Notes under the pieces: generated by a model | Databases searched by the model: none | What the model was told of the DNA's origin: nothing | What the model saw: the letters and a program-made list of their open reading frames with translations, nothing else | Translations under genes and position numbers: made by a program | DNA from: an uncultured Bacteroidales bacterium | GTDB taxonomy: Bacteria > Bacteroidota > Bacteroidia > Bacteroidales > P3 | Direction of reading: 5' to 3' | NCBI GenBank assembly: GCA_900316235.1 | Contig: ONCC01000010.1 | Location: forward strand, 16,872 to 80,871 | Length of the DNA: 64,000 bases | Part shown: positions 45,787-55,295 of the stretch, piece after piece | How positions within the stretch are numbered: position 1 is the stretch's first letter | How the letters are laid out: each line of letters starts with the position of its first letter

Positions 45787-45859
45787 GTCTTGGTAGCTCA
45801 GCTGGTAGAGCAATTGACTCTTAATCAATGGGTCCAGGGTTCGAATCCCTGCCAGGACA
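45787..45859 (+). tRNA. tRNA-Lys (CTT)
   Basis: Acceptor GTCTTGG/CCAGGAC, anticodon stem ATTGA/TCAAT with loop CTCTTAA giving CTT; CCA not encoded. Confidence 0.93.
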
Positions 45860-45865
45860 CTATCG

Positions 45866-45939
45866 CGGGGTGTAGCGCAGTTGGCTAGCGCGCCACGTTC
45901 GGGACGTGGAGGCCGGAAGTTCGAGTCTTCTCACCCCGA
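45866..45939 (+). tRNA. tRNA-Pro (CGG)
   Basis: Acceptor CGGGGTG/CACCCCG, anticodon stem CCACG/CGTGG with loop TTCGGGA giving CGG; 74 bases; only 6 bases after tRNA-Lys; CCA not encoded. Confidence 0.93.
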
Positions 45940-45972
45940 CAAAATGCCTCGCAATTGTGCGACCCGCCGAAG

Positions 45973-46045
<73 letters not shown>

Positions 46046-46052
46046 CAAAAAG

Positions 46053-46080
46053 AAAGACAGGACATGTGCCTGTCTTTTTT
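46053..46080 (+). terminator. Terminator of the tRNA cluster
   Basis: Arms AAAGACAGG and CCTGTCTTT with a T run, 7 bases after tRNA-Thr. Confidence 0.85.
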
Positions 46081-46122
46081 TGTTTAAAACAATTAATTAA
46101 CAAACAAAAAACAAACAAAGTA

Positions 46123-46473
46123 ATGGTAAAACAGTACGAAACCGTTTTCATTGCAACTCCCGTTTTGTCTGAAGAACAGATGAAGGAAACGGTAAAGAAG
46201 TACATCGACCTGCTCACCTCCAAGGGTGCCGAGATCGTGTACGAGAACAACTGGGGCATGCGTAAGCTCGCCTATCCTATCCGTAAGAAGACCACCGGCT
46301 TCTACTATCTTATTGAGTTTAAGGCCGAGGGTAGCGTCATCAACGACCTCGAGGTCGCCTACAAACGCGACGAGCGTCTGCTTCGCTTCCTCACCGTCAG
46401 CCTCGACAAGCACGCCGTGGCCTACAACGAGAAGAAACGCGCCAAAAAGGCCGAGGCTCCTGCCGAAGCATAA
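46123..46473 (+). CDS. rpsF: 30S ribosomal protein S6
   Basis: 116 residues; [48 protein letters not shown] and [16 protein letters not shown] are S6 signatures. The C-terminal Lys/Ala-rich tail is typical of Bacteroidetes. First gene of rpsF-rpsR-rplI. Start at 46123 follows an A-rich leader; the longer frame from 46066 crosses the tRNA terminator. Confidence 0.96.
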   Translation: MVKQYETVFIATPVLSEEQMKETVKKYIDLLTSKGAEIVYENNWGMRKLAYPIRKKTTGFYYLIEFKAEGSVINDLEVAYKRDERLLRFLTVSLDKHAVAYNEKKRAKKAEAPAEA

Positions 46474-46502
46474 ATGTCTAACCAGTAAAGAAAAGAAGTA
46501 TT

Positions 46503-46769
46503 ATGGCTAACGAGACCGAAATCAAATACCTGACCCCTATCGCTGTGGAGACCCAGCGTAAGAAATATTGCCGTTTCAAAAAGCTCGGTATTAAGTATAT
46601 CGACTATAAGGATGCCGACTTCCTGCTGAAGTTCGTCAACGAGCAGGGTAAGATTCTGCCCCGCCGCATCACCGGCACCTCGAACAAGTACCAGAAAAAA
46701 GTGTCGCAGGCTATCAAGCGCGCCCGTCATATCGCCCTGATGCCCTACGTCGCCGATTGTCTCAAATAA
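46503..46769 (+). CDS. rpsR: 30S ribosomal protein S18
   Basis: 88 residues with [40 protein letters not shown] and [13 protein letters not shown], the conserved S18 core that pairs with S6 on the platform of the 30S subunit. Confidence 0.97.
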   Translation: MANETEIKYLTPIAVETQRKKYCRFKKLGIKYIDYKDADFLLKFVNEQGKILPRRITGTSNKYQKKVSQAIKRARHIALMPYVADCLK

Positions 46770-46787
46770 TTATAGGAGGAAGAATAG

Positions 46788-47231
46788 ATGGAAATTATAC
46801 TTAAGCAAGATGTGGCCAACCTGGGCTACAAGGACGAAATCGTCAACGTCAAGAACGGCTATGCCAACAACTATCTTCTTCCCATGGGTATGGCTATCAT
46901 CGCCACTCCCGTCAACAAGAAGATACATGCCGAGAACCTGCGCCAGCGCGCCCACAAGGAGGAAGCCCTCCGCAAGAATGCTGAGACCCAGCAGGCTGCC
47001 CTCAACGGCAAGACCGTGAAGATTATCGCCAAAGTCGGCGAGAACGGTCAGCTCTTCGGCGGTGTCAACAACATCATGATTGCCGAAGCTCTCAAGGAGC
47101 AGCACAACTACGACATCGACCGCAAGCAGATTTCTGTCGAGGCTATCAAGACCGTTGGTACTTTCACCGCCAAGGTCAACGTCTACAAGGAAATCAAGGC
47201 CGAACTCAACATCGAAGTGGTCGCCGAATAA
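46788..47231 (+). CDS. rplI: 50S ribosomal protein L9
   Basis: 147 residues: N-domain MEIILKQDVANLGYKDEIVNVKNGYANNYLLP, long central helix, C-domain with GQLFGGVNNIMIAEAL. Preceded by a strong AGGAGG site (46774-46779), unusual for this phylum. Last gene before a terminator. Confidence 0.97.
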   Translation: MEIILKQDVANLGYKDEIVNVKNGYANNYLLPMGMAIIATPVNKKIHAENLRQRAHKEEALRKNAETQQAALNGKTVKIIAKVGENGQLFGGVNNIMIAEALKEQHNYDIDRKQISVEAIKTVGTFTAKVNVYKEIKAELNIEVVAE

Positions 47232-47254
47232 GGCATCGCGTCATAGAAAGAATG

Positions 47255-47287
47255 AGACCCGGGGAATGCTCCCCGGGTCTTTTTTTA
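47255..47287 (+). terminator. Terminator after rplI
   Basis: GACCCGGGGA/TCCCCGGGTC stem with ATGC loop and a seven-base T run. Confidence 0.9.
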
Positions 47288-47364
47288 CAATAATATGTCT
47301 GTAACGGATACTAATTTTAGGAAATGATAGGAAAAATTATTTCCTGTATGTTGTGAAAAAAGTG

Positions 47365-47372
47365 TATCTTTG
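47365..47372 (+). promoter_or_regulatory. Promoter -7 element of the C10 protease gene
   Basis: TATCTTTG followed by GCACC, 41 bases before the start. Confidence 0.65.
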
Positions 47373-47413
47373 CACCGCGAAAAAGAGGGAAAAAATAAAA
47401 AAATAATATAACA

Positions 47414-48943
47414 ATGAAAAAACTAATCTTCTCATTATTAGTTGCTGTGATGGCACTGGGCGCCAATACCGCCAAGGCCGACAACATCAGCATGGAAGAG
47501 GCTAGAGAGGCTGCTGCCCACTTTATGGCCTATTACACCGGCATCGATAAGCTGTCGGCCAACGACCTCGAACTTGTCTACCAGATTGACAACAAGGCCC
47601 TCGGTATCCCAGCCTCCTATTTCTTCAATCTCTCAAGCGACGGCTGGGTGATTGTGGCAGGCACCACTGTCATTGACCCCATCGTCGGCTACTCCGATGA
47701 AGGAACGTTGTATCCCGAGTGCTTCCCTGCCAGTATGAAATGGTGGGTTGAGGGTTACTCAGATATGATAAGTGAAATTCAGGAACTCGACGCCAAAAAC
47801 GATTATCCCGATCATGACAGATGGACGGCTTTGAAGACCATGAGCTACAAGGGTGACACCAAGGCTAACCAGCATAAATTGATGAAAGAGGAATGGGGCC
47901 AGGGCAATGACTATGAGCCTACCTACAATTACTACTGCCCCAAGACCATCACCAGTGGCCGTTATGCCATGACTGGCTGTGTGGCCACGGCTATGGCCCA
48001 GATTATGCACTATTATCGCTACCCCAGAAGAGGTAATGGTACTGCTTCCTACTATCTGCCGAGCCGACTGATTTATGATGACTCAGTTTCTACCATGCCG
48101 CGCGTGACTTTGACATATAATTTCAATGATTCTGTCGATTTTGATTATGACATGATGCCCAACAAGCCCACAAAAAGGGTTCAACAGGGTTATTATGAGG
48201 TTGTGGTGCAGAATTGTTCCGATGATGAGATGCATCAGATTGCTCGCCTGTCGTATGCTGCCGGTGTTACTGTAAGAATGGCTTATCTTCCCGATGGCAG
48301 TGGTGCACAGAGCACGGATGTTCCCCAGGCTGCCGCCACCTATTTCAAATACAAGACAGGTCGTGTGGTGTATCGTAATGGCAACACCGACTGGAACTAT
48401 GTCAATGCCATGCGTTCCTCGCTCATCCAGAACAATGTCCTGTATATGGGAGGAGCCTCGAGCACCGGCGCTGGCGCTGATGCCGCAGGGCACGCTTGGG
48501 TGTGCTGCGGATATATGGAGAATGATACCAACATGTATTTCATGAATTGGGGATGGGATGGTTCTTCCAATGGATTCTATAACCTTGGTGCAAACAATAT
48601 GTATATCAGCGGGCAGGGCTATAACTTCAATGTTAGACAGGAATATATCTCCGGCATGGTTCCCCCCGATGATTCCAACCGCTTCCTGGGTATCTCCAGA
48701 ATCGAAGATCCTACCACCTACCTTGGCAGACCTTACCCCAATCCCGCTGTGGAGAGTGTCACGCTGCCTTATAACACGGAGATGGCTTCTGAGCTGGTGA
48801 TTTACAGCATCGACGGCCGCCCCGTGGAGACCTATCGTGTGCAGCCCGGCAAGGGCGAAATCCATGTGCGTGTCAACACCATGCCCGCAGGTGTGTATCT
48901 CTATCGCATGAACAGCCAGTGCGGTAAGTTTATAGTGAAATAA
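47414..48943 (+). CDS. C10 family cysteine protease (streptopain-like) with T9SS type A sorting domain
   Basis: Signal peptide (MKKLIFSLLVAVMALGANTAKA), an N-terminal propeptide related to that of streptopain and interpain (ISMEEAREAAAHFM, SDGWVIVAGTTVIDPIVGYSDEG), a C10 catalytic domain with nucleophile Cys189 in MTGCVATAMAQIMHYY and His360 in AAGHAWVCCGY followed by FMNWGWDGSSNGFY, and a C-terminal sorting domain from about residue 430 (PYPNPAVESVTL, MPAGVYLYRMNSQCGKFIVK). Predicted surface or secreted protease exported by T9SS, like Prevotella intermedia interpain A. Monocistronic. Confidence 0.92.
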   Translation: MKKLIFSLLVAVMALGANTAKADNISMEEAREAAAHFMAYYTGIDKLSANDLELVYQIDNKALGIPASYFFNLSSDGWVIVAGTTVIDPIVGYSDEGTLYPECFPASMKWWVEGYSDMISEIQELDAKNDYPDHDRWTALKTMSYKGDTKANQHKLMKEEWGQGNDYEPTYNYYCPKTITSGRYAMTGCVATAMAQIMHYYRYPRRGNGTASYYLPSRLIYDDSVSTMPRVTLTYNFNDSVDFDYDMMPNKPTKRVQQGYYEVVVQNCSDDEMHQIARLSYAAGVTVRMAYLPDGSGAQSTDVPQAAATYFKYKTGRVVYRNGNTDWNYVNAMRSSLIQNNVLYMGGASSTGAGADAAGHAWVCCGYMENDTNMYFMNWGWDGSSNGFYNLGANNMYISGQGYNFNVRQEYISGMVPPDDSNRFLGISRIEDPTTYLGRPYPNPAVESVTLPYNTEMASELVIYSIDGRPVETYRVQPGKGEIHVRVNTMPAGVYLYRMNSQCGKFIVK

Positions 48944-48962
48944 GACAGCATTTGAGAATAGG

Positions 48963-48992
48963 AAAAGGCTGACGTTTTAGTCAGCCTTTTTT
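48963..48992. terminator. Terminator between converging protease and kinase genes
   Basis: AAAAGGCTGAC/GTCAGCCTTTT stem with T run on the right and A run on the left; can serve both directions. Confidence 0.85.
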
Positions 48993-48996
48993 CGTT

Positions 48997-50232
48997 TTAG
49001 CACATCGGCAAGGTGATGATGAAGGTGGAGCCTTTCCCGAGTTCGCTTTCGAGAGCGATGTGTCCTTGGTGGAGCTTCACAACCTGTGTCACATAGTTGA
49101 GCCCGATGCCGAAACCCTTCACATTGTGAACGTCGCCGGTGGAGACACGGTAGAATTTCTCAAAGACATGCTTTTGGTCCTCCTTGGAGATGCCGATGCC
49201 GTGGTCACTGACACGCAGCTCCAGCTGGTGGTCGACGATGGCGGTGGAGACGGTGATGGCAGGGGCATTGGCAGAGTATTTGATACCGTTGTCTATGAGG
49301 TTATAGACGAGGTTAGTGAGGTGCAGCTCGTCGGCCTCGATAACCGATGGGTCTGCATTGAGCTGGGTTTCCAGAGAGCCGCCGCGATTGGAAAGCGTCA
49401 AAGTGAAACTTTGTGCCACTTTCTTTATAATCTGGTGGACATCAACCTCCTTGGGACTGATATGGAAGTTCTTGTTCGACATCTTGGCACTCTGCAGGAT
49501 GGTCTCCACGAGGACGCGCATGCGCTGGTTCTCGTCGTTGATGATGCCGATGAAGTTCTGCCGAGAGGCGCTGTCCTGCGAAATGGTTTCATCGCGCAAC
49601 ATCTCGCAAGCCAGACCGATGGTGGCCAAGGGAGTCTTGATTTCATGTGTCATGTTGTTGATGAATTCCGACTTCATCTGGTCGAGTTTGCGCTGGTTGG
49701 CCAAAGCGCGCAAGGAGATGACAAACATGGCGGCGATAATCAGCACCAGGAAAAAGCTCATGTAAACGAAGAGATTGGAGTGGCGCTGGAGGAACAGTTG
49801 GGCGGTGGGGAAGGCTAGTGTGATGAAGAACTGGTTGTTGGAGACCACGCCCGCGGGATGGAAGTTGTAGCGGTAGGGCGACTCCTCCAATTGTTTCTCA
49901 TGCCGTGGGTCGGAACTGTAGAGAAACGAACGCTCGTTGCCGTTGTAGATGCCCACCACAGGGTGGATATCGATGCCGTTGAGCAGTAACTGCTCGGCAA
50001 TCAGAGAATCGAGTCCCTGATAGCTGAAGCTGGCGGCGGGCTCATCGGAGCCCATCGTTGTCTCGGCGTCGAGTTGCTTGATAACCTCGTCCATGGCGTT
50101 GCCCACACCGATGTTGAACATGTTGTCATTGATGGAGAATGTCCGGCGCGTTTGATAGAACTGAATAACCACCAAACTTACGGCCGCAATGGCGAAAACC
50201 GATATGATAAAGATGCGAATCCAACGTTTCAT
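48997..50232 (-). CDS. Sensor histidine kinase
   Basis: 411 residues: TM helix 6-24, periplasmic domain about 25-150, TM helix about 154-173, HisKA with NNMTHEIKTPLATI (phosphoacceptor His196), and HATPase_c with LVYNLIDNGIKYS (N box), DHGIGISKEDQ and FGIGLNYV (G boxes). It resembles the RprX-type kinases of Bacteroidetes. No response regulator gene lies on either side in this window, so its partner is encoded elsewhere. Confidence 0.9.
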   Translation of the reverse strand: MKRWIRIFIISVFAIAAVSLVVIQFYQTRRTFSINDNMFNIGVGNAMDEVIKQLDAETTMGSDEPAASFSYQGLDSLIAEQLLLNGIDIHPVVGIYNGNERSFLYSSDPRHEKQLEESPYRYNFHPAGVVSNNQFFITLAFPTAQLFLQRHSNLFVYMSFFLVLIIAAMFVISLRALANQRKLDQMKSEFINNMTHEIKTPLATIGLACEMLRDETISQDSASRQNFIGIINDENQRMRVLVETILQSAKMSNKNFHISPKEVDVHQIIKKVAQSFTLTLSNRGGSLETQLNADPSVIEADELHLTNLVYNLIDNGIKYSANAPAITVSTAIVDHQLELRVSDHGIGISKEDQKHVFEKFYRVSTGDVHNVKGFGIGLNYVTQVVKLHQGHIALESELGKGSTFIITLPMC

Positions 50233-50305
50233 GACGATTCTTTGGCGTGTTAGTGTTTAGTTTTTAACGATATAACGGATGTTGAAAAAAAATATTTTTC
50301 ATTGA

Positions 50306-52618
<2,313 letters not shown>

Positions 52619-52638
<20 letters not shown>

Positions 52639-52681
52639 CTAGAGCAACTAGATAATCTAGATTAACTAGAAAAACTAGAAT
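52619..52681 (+). repeat. Solitary 9-bp period CTAG array, seven units, between mtnN and luxS
   Basis: Seven nnCTAGnnn units in exact 9-bp register. The first two overlap the final codons of mtnN (stop 52636-52638); the last ends three bases before the luxS ATG. No four-helix-bundle gene inside it. Confidence 0.9.
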
Positions 52682-52684
52682 ACC

Positions 52685-53179
52685 ATGGAAGTAATACAGA
52701 GTTTTACCATCGATCATACCCATCTGAAGCCGGGCATCTATGTGTCGCGTATCGACAAGGGCTTCACCACTTTCGACCTCCGCATCACCGAGCCTAACCG
52801 TGAGCCTGCCGTGGCACCTGCCGCCATGCACAGTTTGGAGCACCTGATGGCCACCTGGTTCCGCAACTCGGAGGCCAAGGAGGATGTCGTCTATGTAGGT
52901 CCCATGGGCTGCATGACGGGCATGTATGTCATCATGACCGGCAGCTACAGCGTCGAGGAGATGCGGAAGCTGACCATCGAGTGCCTGGAGTGGATATTGA
53001 CCCAGAGTGAGGTACCTGCCACCACGCCCGAGACCTGCGGCAACTGCCTGCTGCACGACCTCCCCATGTGTCACTGGGAGAGCCGCCGCTACCTCGACCG
53101 TCTGCGCAACGACTTCCACTGTGAATACACCAAGCTTCAGGTGACCCTCGGCGACGGCAAGGTCTTCGCCGACGCATGA
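52685..53179 (+). CDS. luxS: S-ribosylhomocysteine lyase
   Basis: Cleaves S-ribosylhomocysteine to homocysteine and the AI-2 precursor DPD. 164 residues: metal ligands in HSLEH (His49, His53) and a later Cys in ETCGNCLLHD, catalytic Cys76 in GPMGCMTGMY. Forms the activated-methyl cycle pair with mtnN upstream. Its TGA stop overlaps the first unit of a GATAG array. Confidence 0.96.
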   Translation: MEVIQSFTIDHTHLKPGIYVSRIDKGFTTFDLRITEPNREPAVAPAAMHSLEHLMATWFRNSEAKEDVVYVGPMGCMTGMYVIMTGSYSVEEMRKLTIECLEWILTQSEVPATTPETCGNCLLHDLPMCHWESRRYLDRLRNDFHCEYTKLQVTLGDGKVFADA

Positions 53180-53276
53180 TAAAAGGGATAGATGATATAG
53201 AGGGGATAGATATGATAGAAGGGATAGAAATCCTATAATATCTATAACATCTATAACTTCTATCGCCTCTAAAAAA
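53178..53276 (+). repeat. 9-bp period GATAG/CTATC mirror array, eleven units (upstream bracket)
   Basis: Six units of GATAGAnnn type (53178-53231) followed by five of the inverse TCTATnnnn type (53232-53276), all in one 9-bp register. The inversion lets the transcript fold into a long imperfect hairpin (GATAGAAG pairs with CTTCTATC). It starts on the luxS stop and ends 13 bases before the four-helix-bundle ATG. Confidence 0.88.
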
Positions 53277-53289
53277 AATATCAAAAAAA

Positions 53290-53982
53290 ATGCAAAATCA
53301 AACCGGTTATACCTTTCTTCGCAAGCAGGCCAAGTGGGAAGACCTTTGGTTCTATCAGAAGGCAGATGTGCTCTATCAGATGACTGTGGTGTTTTGCCGG
53401 AGGTTTCTCCCAGCCCATGGTGACCGTACGGTCGACCAAATGGTGCAGGCGGCTCGCAGCGGGAAGCAAAACATTGTAGAAGGGTCGGCCGACGGAATGA
53501 CATCCACCGAACTCGAAGCTAAACTGCTCAATGTGGCACGGGCAAGTATCAAAGAACTCAAAGAGGATTATATCGACTACTTGAAGGCTCACTCGCTGAA
53601 ACAATGGGATGCCACGCATCCTCGCTATCCGGGACTGACTGGATTTTGCAAGAACCATAACAAACTGGAGGACTATGAACCTTATTTCAAAAAATGGAAC
53701 GAGGAAGAATTCTCCAATGCGGCCATCACCCTCTGTTGTATGGCCGACACTATGATGCAGACCTATCTGAAGAACAAAGAACAGGAGTTTGTCGCTCAGG
53801 GCGGTATCAAGGAACGGATGACAGCGGCGCGTCTCGGATACCGCACATCAGAACGTGAAGCCCTTGCCGAGGCCCGATGCCAGATACAAGAACTGAGTGA
53901 TGAAATAGCACGCCTTCGCCAAGAGAATACAGCCCTCAAGCGCCAGCTTGCAGCCCTGGAAGGGAGGAAATTGAAACGATAG
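53290..53982 (+). CDS. Four-helix-bundle suffix-domain protein, GATAG-array copy
   Basis: 230-residue paralogue of the protein at 16269-16904: KADVLYQMTVVFCRRFLPAHGDRTVDQMVQ, ARSGKQNIVEGSADG, NVARASIKELKEDYIDYLKA and a C-terminal coiled coil (EIARLRQENTALKRQLAAL). Core helices are closely similar in the two copies while the C-terminal tails differ. Its arrays have a different core (GATAG) from those of the first copy (CTAG). The TAG stop lies in the first downstream unit. Function unknown. Confidence 0.85.
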   Translation: MQNQTGYTFLRKQAKWEDLWFYQKADVLYQMTVVFCRRFLPAHGDRTVDQMVQAARSGKQNIVEGSADGMTSTELEAKLLNVARASIKELKEDYIDYLKAHSLKQWDATHPRYPGLTGFCKNHNKLEDYEPYFKKWNEEEFSNAAITLCCMADTMMQTYLKNKEQEFVAQGGIKERMTAARLGYRTSEREALAEARCQIQELSDEIARLRQENTALKRQLAALEGRKLKR

Positions 53983-54087
53983 AGGGGGATAAGATGTGAG
54001 AAAGGTGATAGAAACGATAGAGGTGATAGATGTGATAGAAGTCATAGAAAATCTATAGAATCTATCATTTCTATTCTTTCTGTTTTT
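53978..54087 (+). repeat. 9-bp period GATAG/CTATC mirror array, about twelve units (downstream bracket)
   Basis: Begins on the four-helix-bundle stop codon (TAG 53980-53982); GATAGAnnn units up to about 54051, then TCTATnnnn units to 54087, in 9-bp steps apart from one slippage near 53987. It runs directly into a terminator. Confidence 0.85.
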
Positions 54088-54090
54088 ATA

Positions 54091-54129
54091 AAAAAGGCGG
54101 GGAAACCAATCGGTTTCCCCGCCTTTTTT
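54091..54129 (+). terminator. Terminator after the GATAG element
   Basis: Long stem AAGGCGGGGAAACC/GGTTTCCCCGCCTT with AATC loop and a T run; bidirectional in appearance. Confidence 0.88.
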
Positions 54130-54144
54130 GTTATCAGCTGTCAG

Positions 54145-54213
54145 CTTAGAAGCTGTAGTTGAAGCCGACGGCAAGATTTTTGCTGACGCTTAGTGTCTGT
54201 AAATCAGCGCTTA
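54145..54213 (-). pseudogene. Remnant of the C-terminus of an outer-membrane barrel gene
   Basis: Minus-strand translation SADLQTLSVSKNLAVGFNYSF-stop (given from its last part: NLAVGFNYSF) ends like the intact barrel protein to its right (FSIGFNYHF-stop). Only about 23 codons remain, next to an 11-bp array and two terminators, so a paralogous gene was lost here. Confidence 0.6.
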
Positions 54214-54320
54214 ATACCCACCCCCTCTTACTCCCTTCTTACTCCCCTCTTACCCCTCTCTTTATCCTCCCTTTTTTTAGTAAGTGAGGGGTAGGGGAGG
54301 ATAATGTTAGGAGTATGTCA
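54214..54320. repeat. Solitary 11-bp TCTTACTC array with inverted partner
   Basis: Four 11-bp units (TCTTACTCCCT, TCTTACTCCCC, TCTTACCCCTC, TCTTTATCCTC; 54226-54269), a T run, then inverted units (GTAAGTGAGGGG, GGGGAGGAT) to about 54315. The consensus is the same as in the arrays upstream of the DUF6266 genes, but no such gene is present. Confidence 0.7.
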
Positions 54321-54347
54321 TGTGGAAGGGAGGCATAGGGTAGGGAC

Positions 54348-54382
54348 AAAAAAGGGCCTTCCCAACGGAAGGCCCTTTTTTT
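54348..54382. terminator. Terminator of the outer-membrane barrel gene (leftward)
   Basis: AAAAAGGGCCTTCC/GGAAGGCCCTTTTT stem with CAAC loop, A and T runs on both sides. Confidence 0.88.
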
Positions 54383-54404
54383 GTTTGGGTTTGTCAACTA
54401 TGGT

Positions 54405-55076
54405 TTAGAAGTGATAGTTGAAACCAATGCTGAAGTTGTTCAGGTGGGCTTGGAGGTCCTGGGCTTCCATGTTGCACTGCAGACCCCAACCATGGCTGTT
54501 GTTGTCGTTGGCATCGGTGCGGGTGAACCACACGAAGCTGAGGAGGTCAATATAGATGTCCATGGAGAACTTGTCGCTCAGAGAGTAGTTCAGGCCAGGG
54601 ATGACACGGAGACCCATCTGGGTGTAGTTGTCACCATTCTTGACGGGAGAACCAGCCACTTCGCTACCATCGACGAAAGCGTGGGTTTTGCTCTCAAGAC
54701 CCATTCTGAAGCCCAACTGAGCCTCGGCGAAAACGGTGAAGTTCTTCCAAGAGGCCACATTGTAGCGGAAGTAAGGATCGATTTCGATAGCGCTCTGGGG
54801 CCTGGAATTGTAGGTTTTGCTGTTGCCGGCGGGGTCGGTGTAGGCACGGTTGTAGGTGTAGTCCCAACCGAGCTGGGCACCAATCTGCATGTTCTCGTTC
54901 AGCTGATAGCCGATTTTGGGCATGATGCTGATGGTGGTTGTGGCAGTAGAACCAGCGGTGAAGTCTTTGTCGTGGTTGCCATTGTGGTTGACACCGAGGT
55001 TGCCACCAATAACAAACTGAGCATTAGCGGTCATGGCAAATGCTGCGAGAGCAAGGGTCAAAAGAATTTTTTTCAT
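54405..55076 (-). CDS. Outer-membrane beta-barrel protein, 223 aa
   Basis: Signal peptide (MKKILLTLALAAFAMTANAQ) and alternating amphipathic strands (FVIGGNLGVNH, TISIMPKIGYQL, MQIGAQLGWDY, FTVFAEAQLGFRMG) ending in the aromatic FSIGFNYHF, typical of small OmpW/OmpA-like barrels. Own promoter at 55145-55152 and own terminator. No ligand known. Confidence 0.85.
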   Translation of the reverse strand: MKKILLTLALAAFAMTANAQFVIGGNLGVNHNGNHDKDFTAGSTATTTISIMPKIGYQLNENMQIGAQLGWDYTYNRAYTDPAGNSKTYNSRPQSAIEIDPYFRYNVASWKNFTVFAEAQLGFRMGLESKTHAFVDGSEVAGSPVKNGDNYTQMGLRVIPGLNYSLSDKFSMDIYIDLLSFVWFTRTDANDNNSHGWGLQCNMEAQDLQAHLNNFSIGFNYHF

Positions 55077-55144
55077 TTTTTTAAGGTTTTAGTTAAACAA
55101 TATGTTATTTGTCTTTTATTAAATTTTCTTAAAATTTGATGCTG

Positions 55145-55152
55145 CAAAAGTA
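55145..55152 (-). promoter_or_regulatory. Promoter -7 element of the outer-membrane barrel gene
   Basis: TACTTTTG on the minus strand, about 70 bases before the start codon. Confidence 0.65.
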
Positions 55153-55229
55153 CAACTTTTTTTTTTACTGACCAAATTTTTTTTGTATTTTAACATAATT
55201 TTCTTTCCTTTGAGATGCTGAAAATAAAC

Positions 55230-55265
55230 AAGTTGGGCTCCAATGCGCATATTGGAGCCCAACTT
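55230..55265. terminator. Terminator of hydG (leftward)
   Basis: Perfect 15-bp inverted repeat AAGTTGGGCTCCAAT/ATTGGAGCCCAACTT with a six-base loop, between the hydG end and the barrel promoter. Confidence 0.8.
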
Positions 55266-55295
55266 AAAATATTGAAACAGTGGTTGTTGTCTATT

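Larger units (their letters stand above)
53983..54404. other. 422-bp gene-free region between the GATAG gene and the barrel gene
   Basis: Holds, in order: the GATAG array, a terminator, the barrel-gene remnant, the 11-bp array and a second terminator. No intact gene. Confidence 0.75.
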
